Positions 56,408 through 64,000 of a DNA stretch of 64,000 nucleotides are shown piece after piece. Under the pieces are notes generated by a model that had not been told where the DNA came from, made no database searches, and worked only from the letters and a program-made list of their open reading frames with translations. Location: the NCBI GenBank assembly GCA_905221615.1, contig CAJNDT010004946.1:363309-427308 (forward strand). Direction: 5' to 3'. Each line of letters opens with the position of its first letter. Position 1 is the first letter of the stretch. Both the position numbers and the translations under genes were made by a program. The DNA comes from Symbiodinium sp. CCMP2592. Taxonomy: Eukaryota > Sar > Dinophyceae > Suessiales > Symbiodiniaceae.

Positions 56408-58118
56408 GGCATGGCAGCGGAGGAGGAGACCCTGAACGACATCGACTCCCAGGAGATCACGGACAGCGGGGAGGAGCCGGAGGAGAGGTTCACTCTAGGA
56501 GGAACGCCCCTGCCGATGGGGCCTCCGCCTCCGGAGACGGTTCAATCATGGCGACCGATGAGCCATGCGATCTCGAGTGCGGTGGCCAATGAATTGGCCT
56601 TCAGAGGGATCCATATCAGACGCTCCTTGGCATTGATCACAGGGGACCTCTCTACCATGGATTCGATCCGTATCGATGTGCAGTGGCTAGGCAACCGTCT
56701 TGCGCGGTCGCACCCGAACACTTTGCACTTCGACCAGCTGGACGAGGAAGGGGAGGAAGAGGCAGCAGTGGCGGACGAAGCCACCGCGGACAATGGGGAT
56801 GACGGCCCCGGCCAACCCTGGCACGACGGAGGCGGAGGCTACCCTCACCCGTACGATCGTGGAGGCCATGGAAAGGGATGGCAGACAGACCATGACAGCA
56901 GAGGAGGAGGCCAGCCTGATGCACGACCCTGCCCTTCGAGATGTGATCAACAGTTTGGATACGGAGGAGCGGGCGGCGATCACATGGCCAGGTGAAATGC
57001 CCACGCCGACCACAACGACTACAGCCATCTCCGGCTCATCGGGCTCCGGTACCACAAGGGCCTCTGCAGTGGCGCCGCACACCCCGCCGAACTTCACGGA
57101 CCGAGATCGAGGTGGGGCAACAGCCAAGCCGAAGGTCCGAAGAAAGTGGGAGCCTCACTTGTCGGCAACAGTTGCTTGGTCTCTAGATTGGCTGGATCGG
57201 AAAATCCGACATGGTAACTCATGCTCTCTTGCCCGACCTCTCTCCCCCCACTCAGGCGGCAGCACAGTGAAAGCACGATGTAGTTTTGTTTTGAGGGCAG
57301 GGCCTAGCAGCGAAACTCCTGCGAATCGGGCTTACCATGCTTTTGCACAGTGCACCTGGCGACCGTGGATCAAAAAGTACGCTGCTGCCAAATCGCCTGC
57401 CAGTGAGATTGGGACCTTTGACACTACATGCTTGCTGTGCCGACGGGTGGCCAGGTACTCTACCTGCACGCCCTTGGGAACCTGCGTGCGAACCTTATCA
57501 GGAATGACCAGGGTGTTTTCAGTTTGGTACCTGCTCAGGCACAGTATGCACAGACTGCACAGGTTTGTCTTCAAGCTTCTTCAGCTTCTTCTACAACCTG
57601 CTCTCTGGCTGGTGGCGGGGCACTCGTTGTCTCTTGCAGTCCTCACCAACATGCTACTTCAGCCACAATCCGCACGGGGAACAGGTCTATGTTCCTCCTT
57701 TGTTCCATCGAGAAACAGCCGCATCGGTCCCAAGTCCGGTGGTGCTTACGGCAGGCCGATTGGAAGAGTACAGTTCGGTCTTCTCATATTCATGCACCAG
57801 GTTGTGCTGAATCGTTCTGTAAGCACAGACGTGAGGGTTGGCGGTCCTTCTGCTATGCCGCCTGGAGCCTCTTCGGAGGCAAAGCCCAGCAGATTACGAG
57901 AGGCCAGCATGCCTTTTGCAACCTTGGCTTCCGACACTTCAAGAATCAAGAAAAGGTCTTATCAGCGAGCATATGCACGATCAGTACGGCAGGGCGGAGC
58001 CTATTACAGAGGATGCTGGAAAACATCAGAATGGTTTCAGCGTGCCAGGGTACATCCGGTATATCTGCCCCAACCGATGCCTCGCCCTATCCGACAAACC
58101 GAAAGGATGCTCAGAACA
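56408..58118 (+). CDS. LINE N-terminal region (ORF1-like), frame change near 56830
   Basis: From 56408 (ATGGCAGCGGAG) frame 2 encodes an acidic, Pro-rich protein with a folded-looking segment (SSAVANELAFRGIHIRRSL). Near 56830 the sensible reading moves to frame 0 (EAMERDGRQTMTAEEEASL), and this continues into the endonuclease ORF. The stretch 57190-57880 is poor in protein-like sequence in any frame. The last 200 bases (KKRSYQRAYARSVRQ) are basic and adjoin the endonuclease. A nucleic-acid-binding role is only inferred from position. Confidence 0.5.
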
Positions 58119-61100
58119 ATGACCTGGAACGCTGGTGGCTTGAGCAGCAATGTCTATCAGGAGCTGCTAACCTTTATCCGGGATGCAAAAATGGACATTT
58201 GTCTGGTTCAGGAGACCAAATGGGCCGAGGACAACTGTTGGAGCACGGTTGACTACCACTTCATACACTCGGCGGGGAAGAACAAACTTGACAAGGTGGG
58301 GGGCCTGCTCAGCATTGTGTCTGCCCACCTGGTGAAAAAGGACGACCTGCAATACTTAGGCGTTCACCCGGGGCGCTTGTTACACGTTCGTGTCCAAGCA
58401 GGCAAGGTCCCCCTGGACATCCTCAATGTGTATCAATTCGCTGCCAATGAAAAGCCAGAAACTACTGAACACAGGCATCGTTTCCTTCTCTGTCTTCAAC
58501 GATGTGTTTCCGGCTTGCCGCGGCGTCATGCACTCATTATGTCGGGTGACTTCAACAGCTCCTGTTCTCCTGTACCAAAGGTTTGTGGACCGCACGTGTT
58601 ACCGGTGGTGGACAACCACAAGGCTGACTACATGGAACTACTGCACTTGTGCGAGGCACAGGCCCTTGTGATCCTTAATACATGGACGGCTCCCACCAGC
58701 ACCCATTCGTTGGCTACTTTTACGTTTGGCAAGCTGAAATCTCAGATCGACTTTGTGATGGTCAGGCAAAACATGGCAACCGCTGGGGCCAAGAAGGCGG
58801 GGGTGATTCACAACTTCCCAGTTGCCAGTTGGCGAGAAGGTGCCAATCATCATGCTGTGGAGGCCCTCATCCCCATGCCTAGGCCACATTGGATGTCCAA
58901 GCCTAAAGCTGCTATGGTGCCACCAATTGATATCAAACAAATGATTGCGGATCTCAGGTCCAAGGCTGGTACCCCGGCTCTCGAGGCTCTCCGAACAGAA
59001 GTTGCCTGCACACTGACCCCGGACCTCACTGACATGGACAAGGTGGTCATGAGGATGGCCGCCAAGCATTACCCCCAGCCCGAAAAACCACAGCAGCCGC
59101 CCACTCAGCCAGAGGAGCTGGCAAATAGTGCACGGCACATGTGGCAACTACACAAGCGTATGAAGGCTCAACCCTACACGGCCAGAGGAATTGTGGAGGC
59201 TTGGAAACTGTGGACTCAGTTCTCTCGAGCACACCGTATCCATAAACAACGAGCCAAAGTTCGCTCCAAGGTCCGTCGGGATGAATTGCTGGAGCAAGCC
59301 GAACAAGCAGCTGAGAAAGGCAATGCACATGAAATGTGGAGTGTGGTTAAACGGCTTGCTCCGAAGAGTCGTCCGAAAAAGGTCCAGCTCTACAGGCACG
59401 GGCAAATCATGACCCCTGGTGCGGAACTTGATTGGATTGTTGAGGAGTTCGGGAAACCTTACGGGGCGACCTCATCAACAGAACCAGGTTCTCTGCTTCG
59501 ACAACATGAACCGGTACAGCTGCAGGAGGACTACGTGCTTGAAGAGCTCCGGAAGATCCCGGTGCGAAAGGCCGTCCCCCCGGGTGCTGTTCCTGCAGTG
59601 GTGTGGCGTGCGTGTGCGGAGCAACTAGTTGGACCCCTGGTGCGAAAGGTGAGTGATGATTGGCAAGCTCCACAGGTTCGAATCCACCAAGACTGGGCAC
59701 AGGCAGACGTTGCACTCCTGCCAAAGGGCAAACCCAATGCTAACACCCCACTAGATCTGCGACCCATTGGGCTTCAGCACCCGGTAGGGAAAACCAGCAT
59801 GAAAGTGGTGCTCTCCATGGCAAAGGCGGACATGATCGACATGGTGCGGAAGTGGCCCCAGACCGCTTATCTGCCAGGCCGGTCGACTACTACTGCTCTC
59901 AAAACCGTTTTTGCACACTGTGATGCTGTGAGGAAGAAATGTAGCCAAACCCGTCAAAGTCTGCACGACAAACATGAGGGCAAGACTGCCCCTTCGTTCT
60001 CAGGCGGGCTCCAGGTGAGCCTCGATTTGACAGCAGCTTTTGACTTAGTCGGATGGCAATACATCAAGGATGCGATGGAGCTTGCACATATCAATGCTTC
60101 CGTACAGGAACTTCTACTTCAGTGGCTCCGACAAGTCGTCTACGTCTTTCATCACGGTCGGGATTCTAAGTCCATCAGGCCCCAGTGGGGTCTCAGACAA
60201 GGGTGCATCGCATCCCCAATGCTATGGGGCATCTTTACGGCACTTCTGTGTCAGGCCTTCGACGTCCGACTCAAACAATGCTGGTCAACTGACCATGCTG
60301 GGCTCTATGCGGATGACTCACACCTGCGGTGGCAGTTCAGTACTTTCACTGGAATGGAACAGGCGGTCTCGGAACTTAGGTTGGTCCTGAAAATCTTCTC
60401 CCGCTTCGGTATGAAGGTGAATGAGAAAAAGACCCAGGCGCTTCTCATGGTGGCCGGTACTGATAAAGGGAAGGTCCATAAGCATTATGTACGCTCTGGC
60501 AATGAGGGCAAGCGGCTGCTGCTATCCCCGAAGGATCCGACCAAGTGGCTCCCGCTGGTCACTCAGGCCAACTACTTGGGACTCATCATCGCATACGATC
60601 GCTTCGAGGCCCTCTCTACACGACACAGGATCGCCAAAGCAAACCAGCGGCGATGGGTCTTGGCCCCAGTGCTCCACTCCCGAAAGCTGGCGGTGCGGTA
60701 CAAGTTGCAAATCTACAGGTCATGCGTGCAGTCCTCGCTCCTGTACGGACTCCACTCCTTCGGCCTGACGCCCAAGCTTATGAATGAAGTCCAGGCGACA
60801 GCGATGAAACACTTACGGGCAGTGGTCTCTGACCCTCGCCATATAACCGGCCGTACCCATCAGGAAGTTCGTGATACATATCACCTGGAGGACGTGGGGA
60901 CCCTCATCAAGCGAGCACACGATCGGGAAACGAACGGTGAGGAGCCTGATTGGATGCACCTTCCGGAGTGGGATGCACATGTCACAAGTTGCCTACAGGA
61001 CGCGGCTGCTACTGCATCGGGTAAGGAGGAGGACTCTGAGCCTGAACACTGGGCATGCCCGGAATGTGACTCCTTCTTCGGCACGGCAGCTGCTCTTAAA

Positions 61101-61767
61101 ATACATGCTTACAGGGCCCACGGTATACACAATAAGCCACTTCGCATCTTTGACAAAGCGCGCCATGCTGTGAAGGGCTTGCCTACCTATAGGTTCTGTG
61201 AAAAGCGATTTGCGCGCTGGCAGACTCTGGAGCATCACATCAACAACTTGGCATGCCCGCTCATGCATGCTGAAAACAAATTCAGCGTGGACGGTGACAC
61301 CATTGAAGCAGTTCGATTATCGCAAGTGCATGCATCAGCGATGGATGAGCATGATGAACAAAACGCCGATTCTGCAGAGCCTGAGCGAGTGGAGAGGATT
61401 GAGGAAACCATTGAGCAGTCTCCTGTCAAGCCTCTTGCTCAACAGCTCTTGGTTCAACAGACGGCCAATCAGGGCCTACGATTCTTCATCCAACAGCCCA
61501 GCATCACACGACAACTCCATCAACATTGTGGTTTATGCGGGCAATGGGTGGCCTCTCACAAGGTGATGAAGCTACATTATCGCAACAATCACCCCGAGAT
61601 CTTGCCAGCTAGACAGCAAGACATTGTACGCACCATTGAACTGAGTGCTACTCCCAGCATCCGCTGCCACTACTGTAACGCGTCGCCCAAGGACTGGCGA
61701 GCACACATGCACAAGTGTACCACCATTTGGCAGTGTGCAGTCTTATGTCTGATGCAGGCTTCGGTGT
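58119..61767 (+). CDS. LINE ORF2: apurinic-type endonuclease, reverse transcriptase, C2H2-like zinc fingers
   Basis: The endonuclease begins at TWNAGGL (58122) and shows QETKW, SGDFN (near 58540), SQIDFVMVR (near 58740) and NHHAVEAL (near 58845), the APE-type catalytic and DNA-contact motifs that nick target DNA. The RT domain follows with LPKGK, SLDLTAAFD (near 60020), RQGCIASPMLW (near 60195), YADD (near 60307) and FGMKVNEKKTQ (near 60405). The thumb-like region follows at 60560-60850. C-terminal to it are cysteine/histidine motifs at about 61050-61110, 61195-61265, 61525-61595 and 61660-61720, of the CX2C...HX4H kind used for template or target binding. The frame is open from 56700, so the exact start is uncertain. 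Confidence 0.85.
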
Positions 61768-62640
61768 GTGATCCTGGAGATGTTCGGGTTGGCAGTACGG
61801 GATCAGGAGATGGACGAATTCTTTGGAGCAGTTCGCATGGGTCAGGATCCGGCCCAAACGGTCCACGGGGACAACGACTCGGGAATGAATCCAAAACGGC
61901 GGCGGGAGGCTCCGAACCACAGCGGTTGGGGCCAGGACTCACATTGGGGGAACCATCGGCACCACCAAGGGCACTCTCACCACCACAACCACGGCCACTA
62001 CCAACAGCACGGCAGAGACCCATTGATTTATTCTTTGGCACGTGTCGTCCTCCAACAGGAGCAGGAGATCAATCTGCTCAAACAGGACACGTCGCTGGTG
62101 CTCTGGTTCAGTCCCGGGGGAGACTCCATCTTGAATCATCTGTACCGCACAGCAGTCGAGTTCAAGAAGAAACAGGCGGCCGAACCCACATGGGGCATGG
62201 CACACATGCCGTTGAAACAAGTGATGGCGCTGTCAATGTTTCGAGAGCTCAAGGATCGCCACGCCAAGGTCTTGGCCTCTCAGGAGCTCACAAAACGAGC
62301 GACGGACATGGGCTGGCGGGACACTCAGGGCTGGCATTTTCAACAATGGAACCCGAAGTTGAAGCACCTGGAGCTGGACAAACAGCGCTCGGCGATCCCC
62401 GACATCGAGATGGCGAACAAGCTCGAGCATCTGATGGAGCATGTCAAGAGGGACGTTGTGCATCGCTTTCATTGTACCAGGAGGATAACGGAAACCATGG
62501 ACAGCAAGGCAACGTTCAAGCTCGACCTGTCAGGAACAAGCACGCCGAGGAGATCTGGGACCTCCTGATAGAGTTGCAGGGCTGTTGCAAATTTCAGCTC
62601 ATCGGACTGGGGTACCGGAGGGAACGACTGGGCCGGGGAC
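61768..62640 (+). CDS. LINE linker region after the zinc fingers, frame-shifted
   Basis: After about 61765 the protein-like reading is in frame 1 (DQEMDEFFGAVRMGQDPAQ), with a His-rich stretch near 61960-62020 and a helical segment (KQVMALSMFRELKDRHAKV) to about 62525. It then returns to frame 0 (NKHAEEIWDLLIELQGC) to about 62650. No known domain is visible. The ORF that continues through here in frame 0 (Gly/Ser/Pro-rich) is the out-of-frame shadow. Confidence 0.5.
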
Positions 62641-62659
62641 CACTTGCTCAGAAGATCCA

Positions 62660-63490
62660 CGGGCAGCTCCGGTACTGAGGCGCATCTACATGAACCCGGC
62701 AAATGCTTGTTACATGAATGCCTCAGTCCAGGTGTTGGAGTGGATGCTCTATGTCATGGGCCAGAACGTGGATGCTACGGGGACAGGTGCTGCTTTCTTC
62801 ACTTCGAATGCCATGAACACCCAATGTATAACGCTCATGCAGGTTCAGGAGTGGCGAGACCTCGTCATTGGCTGGGCAGAGGTTCATAGACAGCACGATG
62901 TGGGCGAATTTCTGGGCTATGTTCTTCCTGGAATGAACATGCTATCCTTTCAGGGGACTTGGCAAGCTCGTTGTCTTGCTCATGGGGGCGGTGTTCAATG
63001 CATCGACCAGGGGCCATGTACTCAGCCGTTCCTGCTACCTTTACCACGGGAACCACCAGGACTTCACACGGTTGTCAAGGTTCAGTCGATGATTAAGATT
63101 TGGCAGAATGGCAATGATCGTACACAAGGCCTTCGACATCCGCCACATGTGCTGACTTGGCAACTCATGCGCTTCAAGCGAAATCACGGACATGTTCAAA
63201 AGAACCGTCTGGAGGTGCAGCTCGACGATTCCCGTCTTCTGATGCCATGCTTTACTGATGACGGGTTAGCACGAGAGTATGTGAGCTACACACTTTTTGC
63301 GTACATAGTGCATCATGGGCTTACGCCCAGAAGTGGTCACCACACGGCTACTTTACTTGACCCCCCTAGGGGTGTCTGGCTTTGTGATGATGCTCGCATT
63401 CCTCAGTTGCATCAGTGCTTGCCACCGAATCATCGTCGAGACGCCTACATTCTTTTCTATTCTCGCGATACTGAGATTCCCGCTCGATGA
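62660..63490 (+). CDS. Ubiquitin-specific-protease (C19)-like domain at the 3' end of the LINE
   Basis: Frame 2 is open from before 62585 to the TGA at 63488. It has the USP Cys box NPANACYMNASVQVLEW (catalytic Cys codon in TGT near 62708), a HDVGEFLGYVL helix as in the QDAHEF motif, an LMRFKRN...KNRLEV segment, and the His box YIVHHGLTPRSGHHTATLLD (63310-63360), followed by WLCDDARI and ending DAYILFYSR. These are in family order. The length of about 270 residues is short for a USP, and no CXXC zinc ribbon is visible in the fingers region. The function would be removal of ubiquitin. No promoter or ATG separates it from the LINE, so it is most simply the last module of the LINE polyprotein, now out of frame. 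Confidence 0.75.
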   Translation, partial: RAAPVLRRIYMNPANACYMNASVQVLEWMLYVMGQNVDATGTGAAFFTSNAMNTQCITLMQVQEWRDLVIGWAEVHRQHDVGEFLGYVLPGMNMLSFQGTWQARCLAHGGGVQCIDQGPCTQPFLLPLPREPPGLHTVVKVQSMIKIWQNGNDRTQGLRHPPHVLTWQLMRFKRNHGHVQKNRLEVQLDDSRLLMPCFTDDGLAREYVSYTLFAYIVHHGLTPRSGHHTATLLDPPRGVWLCDDARIPQLHQCLPPNHRRDAYILFYSRDTEIPAR

Positions 63491-63582
63491 TCGATGATCG
63501 GTGATGATTCTTGATTGCCATGCTTTTACAAGGCCCTGCGGGGCGGTGGCAATGTGTCGGAGTCGCCTTAAAGTAAGGTTGA

Positions 63583-63610
63583 GCGCTAGAAGCGCCGGGA
63601 ACGAGTCCCG
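63583..63610 (+). other. Two adjacent hairpins in the LINE 3' tail
   Basis: GCGC-TAGAA-GCGC at 63583-63595 is followed directly by CGGGA-ACGAG-TCCCG at 63596-63610. They lie 94 bases after the USP stop and just upstream of the terminal repeat, where LINE RTs often recognise their RNA. Confidence 0.5.
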
Positions 63611-63660
63611 CTCAAGCTCGTCGCATGGCGGACTCTCTCCGCTGCGGGGAAATCTGAAAT

Positions 63661-63872
63661 CTACTACTACTACTACTACTACCACTACTACTCCTTCTAC
63701 TGATACTACTACTACTGCTGCTGCTGCTACTACTACTACGACTACTACTACCACTACTACTACGCCTACTACTACTGCTGCCGCTGCTACTACTGCTACG
63801 ACGACGACGACTACTACTATCACTACTCCTACTACTACTGCTGCTGCTGCTCCTACTACTACTACTACTACA

Positions 63873-63916
<44 letters not shown>

Positions 63917-63985
63917 GATGACAGCGACGACTCCGACGACGCCGACTGCTACTACTCCTATTGCACAGCAACTAATGCGACTTCT
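63661..63985. repeat. (CTA)n microsatellite with CTG and CGA variants, terminal to the LINE
   Basis: Over 300 bases of CTA/ACT triplets, interrupted by CTG, ACG and CTC, start immediately after GAAATCTGAAAT. The same repeat type precedes the LINE at 55180-55430. Confidence 0.95.
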
Positions 63986-64000
63986 ACTCCTGCTGGTTGT

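Larger units (their letters stand above)
55600..63650 (+). mobile_element. Non-LTR retrotransposon (LINE) with C-terminal USP-like domain, frame-broken
   Basis: Endonuclease, RT, finger and protease modules follow one another on the + strand, with at least four frame changes (near 56830, 61765, 62525 and 62650). After the last stop comes a short 3' tail with two hairpins, and the element ends in a CTA microsatellite (63661 on). The frame changes suggest a decaying copy or indels in the assembly. The 5' boundary is unclear and may be at the ACT array ending near 55437. Confidence 0.8.

Overview
The window looks like nuclear DNA of a eukaryotic microbe, most likely a dinoflagellate. The reasons are: spliced genes with both GT-AG and GC-AG introns, (TTTAGGG)-type telomere-like repeats inside introns, large Ty1/copia and LINE retroelements, very long trinucleotide microsatellites, and an 11-base match to the 3' end of the dinoflagellate spliced leader. 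The organism assignment is inference. No bacterial operon, rRNA, tRNA or CRISPR array was found.

Layout. (1) 1-2640, + strand: a frame-broken ORF with a zinc knuckle and an RNA 2'-phosphotransferase (KptA/Tpt1)-like domain. It runs tail-to-tail into a short unidentified minus-strand ORF (about 2620-3117). (2) 3229-14161, minus strand: a Ty1/copia retrotransposon with a coiled-coil gag ORF and a 3002-residue gag-protease-integrase-RT-RNase H polyprotein. The polyprotein carries an unexplained C-terminal extension of about 770 residues. I could not find LTRs. (3) 14.5-32.8 kb: microsatellite-rich DNA with many exon-like blocks on the minus strand. One block (18387-18523) resembles the C-terminal TPR of the APC/C subunit CDC16/APC6. 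(4) About 32.85-43.46 kb: a domain unlike the rest of the window. All its genes are on the + strand, introns are short and made largely of degenerate CCCTAAA and TTAATTAA, and the tetramer CTCT is heavily over-represented on one strand. It contains at least two spliced genes of unknown function (238 and 216 residues as I splice them). A 268-bp tandem array (37157-38880) follows, and then a gene encoding a pogo/CENP-B-type DDE transposase joined to a Ulp1-like (C48) cysteine protease. (5) 44.07-52.43 kb: a probable multi-exon minus-strand gene of unknown function. (6) 52.88-54.22 kb, minus strand: three phase-compatible exons of a CDC16/APC6 homologue. (7) 53.5-55.44 kb: long low-complexity tracts. 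(8) About 55.6-63.65 kb, + strand: a frame-broken LINE with apurinic endonuclease, reverse transcriptase and C2H2-like fingers. A ubiquitin-specific-protease (C19)-like domain lies at its 3' end, followed by hairpins and a CTA microsatellite.

The most interesting items are the CTCT/telomeric-intron domain with its transposase-plus-Ulp1 element, the USP domain at the end of a LINE, the KptA-like ORF, and the wide separation of CDC16-like exons. Splice models were made by eye. The ones resting on several agreeing introns and phases (33012-34392; 52877-54218) are the firmest. The long minus-strand models at 15-32 kb and 44-52 kb are tentative, because any 100-base stretch has a fair chance of containing an open frame.
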